Source: an uncultured Pelagibacteraceae bacterium (lineage in GTDB: Bacteria > Pseudomonadota > Alphaproteobacteria > Pelagibacterales > Pelagibacteraceae). From it: a DNA stretch of 64,000 nt. The DNA lies in assembly GCA_902634325.1 (NCBI GenBank), contig CACPJP010000002.1, positions 1 through 64,000 on the forward strand, written 5' to 3'. Within the stretch, counting starts at the first letter, position 1. The number at the start of each line of letters is the position of its first letter. The position numbers and the translations under genes are program-made. Below, in pieces: positions 32,452-42,612 of this stretch. The notes below the pieces were generated by a model. That model did not search any database. It saw nothing but the letters and a program-made list of their open reading frames with translations, and was not told the origin of the DNA.

Positions 32452-33610
32452 CAATATTTGTTTGAAACTTTCCAAGAATTAAAGCATGGGTATCTTCTGT
32501 TCCGTCATAAGTATTTACCGTCTCAAGATTAACCAAGTGTCTTATAATATGATACTCATCCAAAATTCCATTGGCTCCTAGCATGTCTCTTGCGTCTCGA
32601 GCTATATTAAGTGCCTTACGACAATTGTTTCTCTTCAATATGCTGATTGCTACTTTCATATCTTGTTTCTTATCCATTGCTCTCCCAGTATGGTAACAAC
32701 CACTTAGACCAAGAGAAATTTCAGATAGCATATCAGCTAATTTTTTTTGAATTAACTGTTTAGAGGCAAGTTGTTTTTTATTTATGACTCTGCTTTCAAC
32801 ATAATCTTTTGCAATTAACCAACAAGATTCTGCTGCACCCATTGCTCCCCATGCAATTCCATACCTAGCCTTGTTTATGCAAGAATAAACGGACTTCCAA
32901 CCTGTTGTGTTGGGTAAAATATTTTTTTTTGGAACTTTTACATTACTTAAAATTATTTGTCCTGTCTGACTAATTTTTAAACTCGATTTTTCTATCGTTG
33001 AAGTTGTTAAACCTTTAGATTTTCTGTCTACTATAAAACCGTGTATATTCTTTTCGTTGTTTAAAGCCCAAATTATAAAAACATCTGCGATGGGAGCATT
33101 AGTTATCCAATTTTTTGTACCGTTTAAGATATAGCCGTCAGAAACTTCTTTAAAACTTGTTTTCATTGAAGATGGATCTGAACCCGAAATACTTTCAGTA
33201 AGCCCAAAGCATCCTACAGTATTTCCTTTTACGAGATCTGGTAGGTAATTTTTCTTTTGTTCTTCTGATCCAAAATAAAATATGGGATGTATTACTAGAG
33301 AAGACTGTACTGATATTGCTGAACGATAGCTGCTATCAACAGACTCGAGCTCTTTTGCAAGTAAACCATAAGCTATGCTTGAAGCATTTGCTGAACCAAA
33401 TCCATCTATGTTTAAACCCAAAAAACCCATAGATCCAAATTCTTTGTAAATTTTTTTATCAAAAAAACATTTTTTGTTATTTTCTATAACGCCGGGCAAT
33501 AGTTTAGATTTACAATAATCTTTTATGGTTTTTTGTATTGCTTTTTCTTCATCAGTCAACAATGTTTCTAGATAAAAAGGGTCGATCCAATTAACAGATT
33601 TTTTTTGCAT
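32441..33610 (-). CDS. Acyl-CoA dehydrogenase, glutaryl-CoA dehydrogenase-like
   Basis: 'VGCFGLTESISGSDPSSMKTSF', 'YILNGTKNWITNAPIADVFIIWA', 'RDMLGANGILDEYHIIRHLVNLETVNTYDGTEDTHALILGK'. Confidence 0.88.
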   Translation of the reverse strand: MQKKSVNWIDPFYLETLLTDEEKAIQKTIKDYCKSKLLPGVIENNKKCFFDKKIYKEFGSMGFLGLNIDGFGSANASSIAYGLLAKELESVDSSYRSAISVQSSLVIHPIFYFGSEEQKKNYLPDLVKGNTVGCFGLTESISGSDPSSMKTSFKEVSDGYILNGTKNWITNAPIADVFIIWALNNEKNIHGFIVDRKSKGLTTSTIEKSSLKISQTGQIILSNVKVPKKNILPNTTGWKSVYSCINKARYGIAWGAMGAAESCWLIAKDYVESRVINKKQLASKQLIQKKLADMLSEISLGLSGCYHTGRAMDKKQDMKVAISILKRNNCRKALNIARDARDMLGANGILDEYHIIRHLVNLETVNTYDGTEDTHALILGKFQTNIDAF

Positions 33611-33665
33611 ATATATAATTCTTTTAATCTGTTTTACATTATTTTAGTAATTCAGAGAAGAGTAA

Positions 33666-35261
33666 TTATTTTTGATTTGCTTTTTTTCTAAGCAAGAATT
33701 TTTGAGTTTTTCCTGTGGGTGTTTTATCAATATCTCCAAAAATAATTTTTTTTGGAATTTTAAATTTCGCCATATTATTCCTGCAAAATTCAATTATATC
33801 AACCTCATTTAGTATTGAATTTTTTTTTAAAGTTACAAAAGCACATGGCACCTCTCCCCATTTCTCATCTTTTTTTGCTACAACTGCAGCGTCAATAATA
33901 TCTTTATGTTTAAAAAGTACATTTTCAATTTCTATACTGCTTATATTTTCGCCTCCAGAAATTATTATGTCTTTTGAACGATCCTTTAATTGAATGTAGC
34001 CATTTTTATGAATTACAGCGATATCACCCGTGTGAAACCATCCTTTATCAAAAACCTTATTCGTAGCTAGTTTATCTTTATGATATCCCATCATCACAGT
34101 GTTCCCCCGCATAAATACTTCGCCTAACTCTTTTCCGTTGTGTTTAACTTCTTTTTTCGTTTTTTTATTAAAAACATTTATTTCTGAAATTCCTGGATAC
34201 TTTACTCCTTGGTGAGATTTTAATTCTGCAATTTTCTCCTTGTTTAGTTTCCCCCAATCATTTTGCCATTCACAGATAACTGCAGGTCCATACACTTCGG
34301 TTAAACCATACGTGTGTGTGATATTAAATCCTTGATCATCAATCTTTTTAAGAACAGAAGATGGTGGAGGGGCTGCACCTGTCATAAAATCAATTTTATT
34401 TTTAAGTTTAGTGCCTTCTTTAATTAAAAGATTTATTATTACTGTTGTGCCACACAAATGAGATACTTTATGTTTTTTTATAAGTTTAAAAATTCCTTTT
34501 GATGTTATTTTTCTCATACAAATATTTTTTCCAGCTAAGGCAGCTATCGTCCATGGAAAACACCATCCGTTACAGTGAAACATAGGTAGCGTCCATAAGT
34601 AGGTAGGGTTTTTTTTCATGTTCCAGGCAAGTTGATTACTAACCGCATTTAAATAAGCACCTCTATGGTGTGTGAGTACACCTTTTGGTTTACTAGTAGT
34701 GCCAGATGTATACCCTAGACTTATCGGAGACCATTCGTCTTTAATACTAAAATTAATACTTAAACTTTTTGAGCTTTTTTTTAAAAAATCTTCGTATAAT
34801 TGTTCTTTATGAATATTTTTTGAATATTTTTTATCATCTTTAATTGCAACAATAGGAATTTTATATTTTCCAATTTTTAAAGCCTGTCTCATGATTGGTA
34901 AAAACTCAGTATCAACAAAAATAAATTTAGTTTTTGAATGACCGATAATATAACTAATTGTTTTGGCATCTAGCCTAATATTAATTGTATTGATTATTGC
35001 TCCAGTCATCGGTATTGCAAAATGAGCTTCGTACATTGCATAGGTATTTGGGGCCATAATTGAAACAACGTCTCCTGTTTTGATTTTCTTTTTAATTAAA
35101 GATGAAGCAAATAAATTACATCTTTTAAAGGTTTCTCCCCAGGTGAATCTTTTGTTTTCAGAAATTAAAGAGAGATAATTTGGAAAGATCTTTGCTGTCC
35201 TTCTTATAAAATCTACTGGCGTGAGGGGGGTAAAGTTGGCTTTATTTTTTTTAAGATTCAT
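33666..35261 (-). CDS. AMP-dependent acyl-CoA ligase
   Basis: 'LGYTSGTTSKPKGVLTHH', 'GWFHTGDIAVIHKNGYIQLKDRSKDIIISGGENISSIEIE', 'TPTGKTQKFLLR'. Confidence 0.93.
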   Translation of the reverse strand: MNLKKNKANFTPLTPVDFIRRTAKIFPNYLSLISENKRFTWGETFKRCNLFASSLIKKKIKTGDVVSIMAPNTYAMYEAHFAIPMTGAIINTINIRLDAKTISYIIGHSKTKFIFVDTEFLPIMRQALKIGKYKIPIVAIKDDKKYSKNIHKEQLYEDFLKKSSKSLSINFSIKDEWSPISLGYTSGTTSKPKGVLTHHRGAYLNAVSNQLAWNMKKNPTYLWTLPMFHCNGWCFPWTIAALAGKNICMRKITSKGIFKLIKKHKVSHLCGTTVIINLLIKEGTKLKNKIDFMTGAAPPPSSVLKKIDDQGFNITHTYGLTEVYGPAVICEWQNDWGKLNKEKIAELKSHQGVKYPGISEINVFNKKTKKEVKHNGKELGEVFMRGNTVMMGYHKDKLATNKVFDKGWFHTGDIAVIHKNGYIQLKDRSKDIIISGGENISSIEIENVLFKHKDIIDAAVVAKKDEKWGEVPCAFVTLKKNSILNEVDIIEFCRNNMAKFKIPKKIIFGDIDKTPTGKTQKFLLRKKANQK

Positions 35262-35322
35262 ATGCTTTTAATATTCATTTTTTATTACAACTCAAAAGTT
35301 TCTTAATATATAATGTTTTAAA

Positions 35323-36111
35323 ATGAATAATTATATAAAAAATAATACTGGAATTCTAATTCGTATTGATGATGTTTGTGAAAATATGAACTGGGAACTA
35401 ATAAAAAAATTAGAGGCTCTATTCGATCAATATTCGATAAAACCAGTTTTGGGCGTTATACCAAACAATAAAGATCAAGAATTTTTAGAATTTGCGAGAA
35501 ATGATAATTTTTGGGATGAGGTTAGAAAATGGCAAGATAAAGGTTGGGAAATTGTTCAACATGGATACACACACATTTATGACAAGCTGTGTAGAAAAAA
35601 ATCAGACTATTTTAATTACGGGGGTGGATCAGAATTTTTTGGACATCCGCTGGATACTCAAGAGTCAAGAATAAAAATGGGATTAGAGAAATTTAAACAG
35701 GAAGGAATAAATATTAGAGCTTTTTTTGCTCCTAATCAAACATATGACAGAAATACATTTATAGCTTTAAAAAATTGTGGAATCACAGAAGTTATAGATG
35801 GCTATGGTTTAATGCCTTACACCGAAAATAAAATAAAATTTATTCCTCAATTATTTGATAGAGTTATTTTGTTACCTTTTGGAATACAATCGACCAAATT
35901 GCATTTACATTCGTGGAAAGAAAATGATTTTAAATCTTTTGAAAAATTTGTTAAAAAAAATTCAAATAAAATAATTACTTACGACGAAGCATTAAAAAAA
36001 GTGAATAATAGTTCCATTTATAAATTAATTAATATTCTATCAAAATACGCCCTGAGAATTAAGCGTATTGGTTTAAAAAAAGATTCAGGTTGGAAAATAA
36101 AACAAACCTGA
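35323..36111 (+). CDS. Polysaccharide deacetylase-like (DUF2334-type) protein
   Basis: 'LIRIDDVCENMNWELI', 'LGVIPNNKD', 'WEIVQHGYTHIYD' NodB-like metal-site pattern. Confidence 0.65.
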   Translation: MNNYIKNNTGILIRIDDVCENMNWELIKKLEALFDQYSIKPVLGVIPNNKDQEFLEFARNDNFWDEVRKWQDKGWEIVQHGYTHIYDKLCRKKSDYFNYGGGSEFFGHPLDTQESRIKMGLEKFKQEGINIRAFFAPNQTYDRNTFIALKNCGITEVIDGYGLMPYTENKIKFIPQLFDRVILLPFGIQSTKLHLHSWKENDFKSFEKFVKKNSNKIITYDEALKKVNNSSIYKLINILSKYALRIKRIGLKKDSGWKIKQT

Positions 36112-36123
36112 GGTTTAAAAATT

Positions 36124-36885
36124 ATGAATACATTAGCAAAAAAATTAGCAGATGCATGGGTAAAAAAACATTTAATAGATGTTAAATCTGAAGAATTCCC
36201 AAAAAACAGAAGAGATTCACATTTAATACAAGAACAATTTCATCAAGTTTTAAAGAAAAAAACTGTTGGCTGGAAAATAGGTATGGTAACCAAGAATTTA
36301 CAAGATGGTGCAAAAGTTGATGGGCCAATGATTGGAAAAATTATAGAAGAAACTGTTTTGATGAACCCTTTAAAAATTCAGTATAGCAAAGTTCCGCACT
36401 GCATTCTTGAATGTGAATTTGCTTTGAAATTCTTAGAAGACACTAAAATGGTGCATGGCGCTGAAAATAAAAAAGGTAATTATGAAATCTTTATTTCTCT
36501 TGAATTAGTCTCAACACGCATTAAGCCTGATTCTAAAAAAAATTTAAATAGCCGAGAACTAATGTTTTTAAATGTTGCGGATAATGGTGGGGCCGGAGCT
36601 ATTGTTATTGGAGATAAAATTCAAAATCTTGATAATGTTAATTTAAATTCAATAGAGATCGAGGTTAATTTAAATGAAAAAATAACAGGTGCTTGGGAAA
36701 AAAGAGCTCATCCAACTGAAGCGATTAAATGTATTGTCAATGAATTTAAAGATAATCCCGTCACTTTTAAAAAGGGAGATTGGTTTATGACTGGATCAAT
36801 AATTCAACCGATAAAAATAAATAAAGGTGACAAAGTTAAAGTTGACTTTAAGACTTTAGGAAAAATAAATTTAGACTTTGTTTAA
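36124..36885 (+). CDS. 2-keto-4-pentenoate hydratase/oxaloacrotonate decarboxylase family protein
   Basis: 'VGWKIGMVTKN', 'HCILECEFALKFLED', 'HPTEAIKCIVNEF'. Confidence 0.75.
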   Translation: MNTLAKKLADAWVKKHLIDVKSEEFPKNRRDSHLIQEQFHQVLKKKTVGWKIGMVTKNLQDGAKVDGPMIGKIIEETVLMNPLKIQYSKVPHCILECEFALKFLEDTKMVHGAENKKGNYEIFISLELVSTRIKPDSKKNLNSRELMFLNVADNGGAGAIVIGDKIQNLDNVNLNSIEIEVNLNEKITGAWEKRAHPTEAIKCIVNEFKDNPVTFKKGDWFMTGSIIQPIKINKGDKVKVDFKTLGKINLDFV

Positions 36886-37583
36886 ATTTTAAATCTTGAT
36901 TTTTTACTATCTTGTAAAAAAGCCTTAACAGTATCTTTGGTTAGTTGATCAAATGATTTCCCAAAATTGGAAACTTTTTCAATCACTTTTGGTGGCATAG
37001 TAATAATTTGACATCCAATTTGCTTGGCCTGTGTATAATTATATGGCTCTCTTGTGCTAGCCCACAGAATCTCAACTTTATTTTTTCTCCTTGTCATTTG
37101 AACTCCTTTTTTAACAATTGGAACGGGGTCTTTACCTACATCAGCCATACGACCTGAGAAAATCGAAATTATAGACTTAGTTTTGTTATCAAGACATTTA
37201 TTAATTTTCTTCACCTGAGCAACAGTATAAACTGCCGTAATATTAAGCTTAATTTTCTTTTTATTTAATTTCTTTATAAGTTGTCCGGTAAATTTTCCTT
37301 TGCTGTTAATCACAGGAATTTTTACATAAATATTTTTGCCCCAAGAATTAATTTTTAAAGCTTGTTTTTCCATTTCAATAAAATTGTCTGCAAAAACTTC
37401 TAATGAAATTGGTTTTTTTTTACAAATTTTTAAAAGAATTTTTGAATATTTCTGATAACTTTTAGCCCCTGCTTTTCGCATTAGACTAGGGTTGGTAGTA
37501 AAGCCGTCAACAATTGATTTTTTATTAAACTTCTTTATTGTTTTGCTGTCAGCAATATCACAAAATATTTTTGTTTTGACCAT
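36882..37583 (-). CDS. Transaldolase / fructose-6-phosphate aldolase family protein
   Basis: 'KIFCDIADSKTIKKFNKKSIVDGFTTNPSLMRKAG', 'ISLEVFADN', 'YVKIPVINSKG', 'NITAVYTVAQV'. Confidence 0.87.
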   Translation of the reverse strand: MVKTKIFCDIADSKTIKKFNKKSIVDGFTTNPSLMRKAGAKSYQKYSKILLKICKKKPISLEVFADNFIEMEKQALKINSWGKNIYVKIPVINSKGKFTGQLIKKLNKKKIKLNITAVYTVAQVKKINKCLDNKTKSIISIFSGRMADVGKDPVPIVKKGVQMTRRKNKVEILWASTREPYNYTQAKQIGCQIITMPPKVIEKVSNFGKSFDQLTKDTVKAFLQDSKKSRFKI

Positions 37584-37585
37584 AT

Positions 37586-38983
37586 TTATATATTCTTAAC
37601 AATATCCTCTGTCATTTTTTTAGCATCAGCAAATAACATAAGGGTATTCTCTCTATAAAAAAGCTCATTATCCACCCCTGCATAACCCGGTGATAAACTT
37701 CTTTTTACAAATAAAACAGATTTGCACTTCTCAACATCCAAAATTGGCATTCCATAAATAGGGCTTTGGGGATCAGTTTTGGCCACAGGATTTGTTACAT
37801 CGTTAGCGCCTATTACAAATGCAACGTCAGTGTTTGCAAAGTCATTGTTAATATCATCTAATTCGAAAACTTCATCGTAAGGAACGTTTGCTTCAGCCAA
37901 CAAAACATTCATGTGTCCTGGCATTCTTCCAGCTACGGGATGTACTGCGTAAGAGACTTTAATGTCATTTTTCTTTAAAGCATCAACCATTTCCCTCAAT
38001 GCATGCTGAGCTTGTGCAACAGCCATACCATATCCAGGAACTATAATTACTGAAGAAGCATTTTTAAGTAGGAAAGCTGCGTCTTCAGCATTGCCACTCT
38101 TAACTGGTTTTTGATCTTTTTTCTTTTCCTTGCCAGTAGTTGAGTCTCCTCCAAATCCACCTAGGATGACGCTAAAAAAAGACCTGTTCATACCTTTACA
38201 CATTATATATGACAATATCGCCCCTGAGGATCCAACCAAAGCTCCAGTTATAATTAACGCGGTATTTTCTAAAGTAAATCCAATTCCAGCAGCAGCCCAA
38301 CCTGAATATGAATTCAGCATTGAAATAACTACGGGCATGTCTGCTCCACCAATTGGAATAATTAATAAAACTCCAATTAAGAAAGATATTGCGATCATGC
38401 TCCAAAAGAAACTTTCTGATTGCGTTGTGCATAAATAATAAATCAATACAAAAATTGATATTCCTAGTACTAGGTTAACAAAATGTTGTCCTATAAAAGT
38501 TATTGGTGAACCAGACATTATTCCTCTAAGTTTTAAGAAAGCTATTATCGATCCCGAAAAAGTAATTGCACCTACTGCAGCACCAATTGACATCTCAATT
38601 AAACTTGCAAGTTTAATATCTCCTGGTGAACCAAGATTAAAGGCCTGAGGATTTAAAAAAGCTGATATGGCCACAAAAACTGCTGCAAGACCCACAAGAC
38701 TGTGAAAGCCAGCTACTAGTTCTGGCATTGCAGTCATTGGTATTTTAAAGGCAATAAAAGCTCCTATAGCACCTCCAATTACCAAAAATAGTAGTACATA
38801 ATTTATGGCAGTTGAAAGGTTATCTACTGTTAAAAATGTAACAGTAATAGCAATTATCATTCCTAAAATTCCAAAAAAATTACCTTGTCTAGATGTTTCG
38901 GGTGAAGACAAACCTCTTAGTGCAAGAATAAAAAGTATTCCAGAAATTAAATAAAATATTGCTGATAAATTGGCTGAAATCAT
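37586..38983 (-). CDS. pntB: NAD(P) transhydrogenase subunit beta
   Basis: 'VIIVPGYGMAVAQAQHALREM', 'VSYAVHPVAGRMPGHMNVLLAEANVPYDEVFELDDIN'. Confidence 0.96.
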   Translation of the reverse strand: MISANLSAIFYLISGILFILALRGLSSPETSRQGNFFGILGMIIAITVTFLTVDNLSTAINYVLLFLVIGGAIGAFIAFKIPMTAMPELVAGFHSLVGLAAVFVAISAFLNPQAFNLGSPGDIKLASLIEMSIGAAVGAITFSGSIIAFLKLRGIMSGSPITFIGQHFVNLVLGISIFVLIYYLCTTQSESFFWSMIAISFLIGVLLIIPIGGADMPVVISMLNSYSGWAAAGIGFTLENTALIITGALVGSSGAILSYIMCKGMNRSFFSVILGGFGGDSTTGKEKKKDQKPVKSGNAEDAAFLLKNASSVIIVPGYGMAVAQAQHALREMVDALKKNDIKVSYAVHPVAGRMPGHMNVLLAEANVPYDEVFELDDINNDFANTDVAFVIGANDVTNPVAKTDPQSPIYGMPILDVEKCKSVLFVKRSLSPGYAGVDNELFYRENTLMLFADAKKMTEDIVKNI

Positions 38984-39291
38984 TTTTTATCTTTTTTCTT
39001 TTTTTTGTACATTTGAAGCATTCTTTGGGTAACCAAGAAACCGCCAAATATATTAACGGCAGCCAAAACAATTGCTAAAAATCCAAAAATATTTGAAGTC
39101 TCAAAAATATTGCCTGATGAACTTGCTAATGCCGCAATTATTGCACCAACAATAATCACTGAAGAAATGGCGTTGGTTACTGACATGAGGGGAGTGTGTA
39201 AAGATGGCGTTACACTCCAAACGACATAATATCCAACAAAAATCGATAAAATAAATATGCTGAACCTAAAAATAAATGGATCAATTTCCAT
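38980..39291 (-). CDS. pntAB: NAD(P) transhydrogenase subunit alpha, membrane part
   Basis: 'IFVGYYVVWSVTPSLHTPLMSVTNAISSVIIVGAI'. Confidence 0.95.
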   Translation of the reverse strand: MEIDPFIFRFSIFILSIFVGYYVVWSVTPSLHTPLMSVTNAISSVIIVGAIIAALASSSGNIFETSNIFGFLAIVLAAVNIFGGFLVTQRMLQMYKKKKKDKK

Positions 39292-39292
39292 T

Positions 39293-40378
39293 TTAATTAT
39301 TTCCTTTCACTAAAGTATTTTTTATTATTTCGTCTTCCATGTTTATAACAAATTCTTTTTTTTCTTTGTTGTATAGATTTCTAACAAAGCTGAATACATT
39401 TTTTGCATATAAATTTGATGCGGTAAGAGGTAATTTATTCATTACGTTGCTTATTCCAATTATCTTAACTCCTTTTTTAACAACTATTTTGTCTGTTTCC
39501 GAATAAGCAGCATTTCCTCCTTGTGTAACAGCCAAATCAAAAATAACTGATCCTGATTTCATGTTATCAATCATTTTTTCATTAATAATTCTAGGCGCTG
39601 GCTTTCCAGGTATTAGTGCTGTACAAATAATAATGTCACTCTTCGAAGCAGCATTTTCTAACATTTGTGCTTGTTTTTTTTTGAAATCTTCCCCAGCTTC
39701 TTTGGCATAGCCGCCTTTAGTTTCTAGATTCTCTGAGCCTTCTACTGTTAAAAATTTACCCCCTAAGCTCTCAACTTGTTCTTTCGCTGTTAATCTAACG
39801 TCTGTAGCTGAAACTATTGCACCTAGCCTCTTAGCGGTTGCAATAGCCTGCAAACCAGCTACTCCAGCACCAATCACTAAAACTTTGGCTGCTGGCACAG
39901 TACCCGCAGCAGTCATCATCATGGGTACTGCCTTTTCATATTCGTAGATTGACTCTATAACCGCCCTATATCCTGCAAGGTTAGCTTGGGATGAAAGAAC
40001 ATCCATTGATTGTGCTCTTGTTATTCTAGGCAATAAATTTAAAGCAAAAATATTTATTTTATTTTTTAACAAATTTTTTTCCTTTTCAGGATTATAATTT
40101 GAAACAATTAAATGAGAATTTTCTTTAATTAAATTTGAATCTTCTTCGCTAGGTAAGCTCACTTTACATATTAAATTCGATTTAGATAAAACTTCCTTTG
40201 CATCATTTAAAATCTGGGCGCCTTTATCTTTATATTCTTGATCTTTATAACCCAAACTTTCTCCGTATCCTTTTTCCAAAAGGACGTTTAACCCTAAACC
40301 CTTTAAGCTTTTTGAGGTATCAGGAGTAATAGAAATTCTTTTCTCTGGATTTTTTTCTTTTGTTGACCCTACATTCAT
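39293..40378 (-). CDS. pntAA: NAD(P) transhydrogenase subunit alpha, soluble part
   Basis: 'RISITPDTSKSLKGLGLNVLLEKGYGESLGYKDQEY', 'VLVIGAGVAGLQAIATAKRLGAIVSATDVR'. Confidence 0.95.
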   Translation of the reverse strand: MNVGSTKEKNPEKRISITPDTSKSLKGLGLNVLLEKGYGESLGYKDQEYKDKGAQILNDAKEVLSKSNLICKVSLPSEEDSNLIKENSHLIVSNYNPEKEKNLLKNKINIFALNLLPRITRAQSMDVLSSQANLAGYRAVIESIYEYEKAVPMMMTAAGTVPAAKVLVIGAGVAGLQAIATAKRLGAIVSATDVRLTAKEQVESLGGKFLTVEGSENLETKGGYAKEAGEDFKKKQAQMLENAASKSDIIICTALIPGKPAPRIINEKMIDNMKSGSVIFDLAVTQGGNAAYSETDKIVVKKGVKIIGISNVMNKLPLTASNLYAKNVFSFVRNLYNKEKKEFVINMEDEIIKNTLVKGNN

Positions 40379-40386
40379 TAAAAGAT

Positions 40387-40512
40387 TTAGCCTTGTCGAG
40401 CTTTAAATTTTGGCTTCTTTTTATTAATAATGTAAAGCTTTCCTCTTCTCTTGACTAATTTTGAATCAAGATCTCGCTTTTTTAATGATTTTAAAGAGCT
40501 AGCTACTTTCAT
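40387..40512 (-). CDS. rpmJ: 50S ribosomal protein L36
   Basis: Internal Met of the listed ORF gives [41 protein letters not shown] (41 aa, full-length L36). The upstream extension overlaps the 5S rRNA and is spurious. Confidence 0.93.
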   Translation of the reverse strand: MKVASSLKSLKKRDLDSKLVKRRGKLYIINKKKPKFKARQG

Positions 40513-40520
40513 AATTTTTA

Positions 40521-40637
40521 AGCCTGGCAACGTCCTACTCTCCCATATCTTAAGACAAAGTACCATCGGCGCTGAAGGGCTTGACTTCCGAGTTCGGAAT
40601 GGGATCGGGTATTGCCCCTTCGCAATAATCACCAGGC
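40521..40637 (-). rRNA. rrf: 5S ribosomal RNA
   Basis: Reverse complement GCCTGGTGATTATTGCGAAGGGGCAATACCCGATCCCATTCCGAACTCGGAAGTCAAGCCCTTCAGCGCCGATGGTACT...GGGAGAGTAGGACGTTGCCAGGC; terminal stem intact. Confidence 0.97.
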
Positions 40638-40642
40638 ATGCT

Positions 40643-40671
40643 TATATATTATGTTTTTTAGTCAAAGTAAA
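40643..40671 (-). promoter_or_regulatory. Candidate sigma-70 promoter for the 5S rRNA
   Basis: Minus strand TTTACT (40671-40666), 17-nt spacer, TATATA (40648-40643), 5 nt before the 5S 5' end. By-eye match in AT-rich DNA. Confidence 0.4.
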
Positions 40672-40717
40672 TACGGTTTTTGCCATATTTTGCCGATAAT
40701 TTATAATAGAAATAATA

Positions 40718-41479
40718 ATGGAAAATAAAATAAGTTTAGTTGATATAATTTTACCAAACTACAATAAAGCAAAGTTTTTAGATGAAACGATAAAATCTAT
40801 AATAAACCAATCATTTAAAAATTTTACACTGTATATCATTGATGATTTTTCAAATGATAATTCATTAGAAATTATCAAAAAATACTCGGACAACAGGATT
40901 AAATTAACTGCTCTTAAAGAAAACAAAGGAGCATACTATTGTAGAAATTTGGGACTCGAGTTTGCTCAATCAAAGTATATTGCATTTATAGACGCTGACG
41001 ATTATTGGGATAAAAATAAACTAGAAAATCAGATAAGATTTATGGAAAAGTTTAATTGTGGTTTTACCTACACGGACTATATTCCATTCAGTTTTGTAAG
41101 AAATAATAAAAAATTTAGAAAAAAAATTATCGTAAAAAAAGAATTCAATTTTAAAGAATTTATTCATAATACTTCTATAGCAATGAGTACAGTGATAGTT
41201 CAAAAATCATTAATAAAAAATATCAGATTTGAAAAATTAAAGGTTTGCGAAGATTATTTGTTTAAATGTGAGATTTTAAGAAACAATAAAGCTGTAAAAT
41301 GTGATGATGCATTGATGTACTATTGTATCTCTAAAAATTCTTTACAAAGTAGCAAGTTAAGAGCTTTATTCTGGCTTTGGAAAATTAATAAAAATTTTAA
41401 TAAATTAAGTTTATTAAATAATTTTAAATCTCTTTTATCCATTTCGTTTAATTCTATAAAAAAATACGGTTTTAAATAA
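40718..41479 (+). CDS. Glycosyltransferase family 2
   Basis: 'VDIILPNYNKAKFLDETIKSIINQSFKNFTLYIIDDFSNDNS', 'IAFIDADDYW'. Confidence 0.92.
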   Translation: MENKISLVDIILPNYNKAKFLDETIKSIINQSFKNFTLYIIDDFSNDNSLEIIKKYSDNRIKLTALKENKGAYYCRNLGLEFAQSKYIAFIDADDYWDKNKLENQIRFMEKFNCGFTYTDYIPFSFVRNNKKFRKKIIVKKEFNFKEFIHNTSIAMSTVIVQKSLIKNIRFEKLKVCEDYLFKCEILRNNKAVKCDDALMYYCISKNSLQSSKLRALFWLWKINKNFNKLSLLNNFKSLLSISFNSIKKYGFK

Positions 41480-41556
41480 AACAATTATGTTAACAAACAT
41501 TAAATAATATATTAAATATAAGATGCTCATTAATATAATGTGTATTTTAAAATAAA

Positions 41557-42426
41557 ATGGTAAAAAAACTTTCATATCTAATCTATAAAATACTAAAGAT
41601 ATTAGATATTTTTTTACGGAAAATTACAGGTAGAAGTTTTTTAATATGGTTTTCAGAATTTATTGAAAGTGATTCCTATAAAACAATAAAAATTTTAGAT
41701 AGGAATGTAAAATTTTTTACACCAAATTATATTACTAATTTTCTAATAGATGAATTCTATACAAAGGAACCTGAAACTATAGAGTGGATTGATAGTTTTA
41801 AAAAAGAAGAAAACAAAATTATTTTTTGGGACATAGGAGCAAATATAGGCCTCTATTCTATCTATGCTGCTTTAAAATATCCAAATATAGAGGTTGTGAG
41901 TTTTGAACCATCTACTAGTAATCTTAGGATACTTACCAGAAATATTTCTATAAATAAATTAGAAGAAAAGGTAAAAGTTAATCAATTTCCATTATCAAAC
42001 ATTGAAAACAAATATCTGGTGTTTAAAGAGGACAAATTTATGGAAGGGGTAGGTTTACACACATGGGGAGAGAATTATAATTTCGAGGGCAAATCTTTTA
42101 ACCATACAAATAATTATAAGATTTATGGTACAACAATAAATTATCTTTTAGATAATAACATTCTAGCTATTCCTAATTACATAAAAATTGATGTTGACGG
42201 AATTGAACACTTAATATTGCGAGGAGCATCTAAATATCTTAAAAAACCTAATATTAAAAGTTTATCTATAGAATTAAATGAAAATTTTAAAGAACAGTTT
42301 GATTCGGTTTTTAATATAATGAAGGAAAACAATTTCAATTTTAAACATAAAAAGCGAGCTGATACTTTGGATGATTATAAAGATGAGAGAATGATGAAAA
42401 TTTATAACTATGTGTTTGAAAGATAG
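41557..42426 (+). CDS. FkbM-family methyltransferase
   Basis: 'IIFWDIGANIGLYSIYAALKYPNIEVVSFEPSTSNLRIL', 'NYIKIDVDGIEHLILRGA'. Confidence 0.9.
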   Translation: MVKKLSYLIYKILKILDIFLRKITGRSFLIWFSEFIESDSYKTIKILDRNVKFFTPNYITNFLIDEFYTKEPETIEWIDSFKKEENKIIFWDIGANIGLYSIYAALKYPNIEVVSFEPSTSNLRILTRNISINKLEEKVKVNQFPLSNIENKYLVFKEDKFMEGVGLHTWGENYNFEGKSFNHTNNYKIYGTTINYLLDNNILAIPNYIKIDVDGIEHLILRGASKYLKKPNIKSLSIELNENFKEQFDSVFNIMKENNFNFKHKKRADTLDDYKDERMMKIYNYVFER

Positions 42427-42456
42427 TTATAAATAAAAGTTCAAATGTTCTTGATT

Positions 42457-42531
42457 TGGTGGGCGTGATAAGAATCGAACTTATGGCCTCTACGATGTCA
42501 ACGTAGCGTTCTACCATTGAACTACACGCCC
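42457..42531 (-). tRNA. tRNA-Val (anticodon GAC)
   Basis: Reverse complement GGGCGTGTAGTTCAATGGTAGAACGCTACGTTGACATCGTAGAGGCCATAAGTTCGATTCTTATCACGCCCACCA; loop TTGACAT; CCA encoded. Confidence 0.94.
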
Positions 42532-42612
42532 GTTTTAGAATTTTTGTTTAACTAATTGTTTGATATATCATGTTTTTTATGAAAAAAATTAAAAAAAATT
42601 AATCTAGTTAAA

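Noticed and set aside
40513-40632. N-terminal 40 codons of the listed 81-aa ORF upstream of rpmJ
   Set aside because: This stretch is antisense-free 5S rRNA sequence; the true L36 start is the internal Met at 40512.
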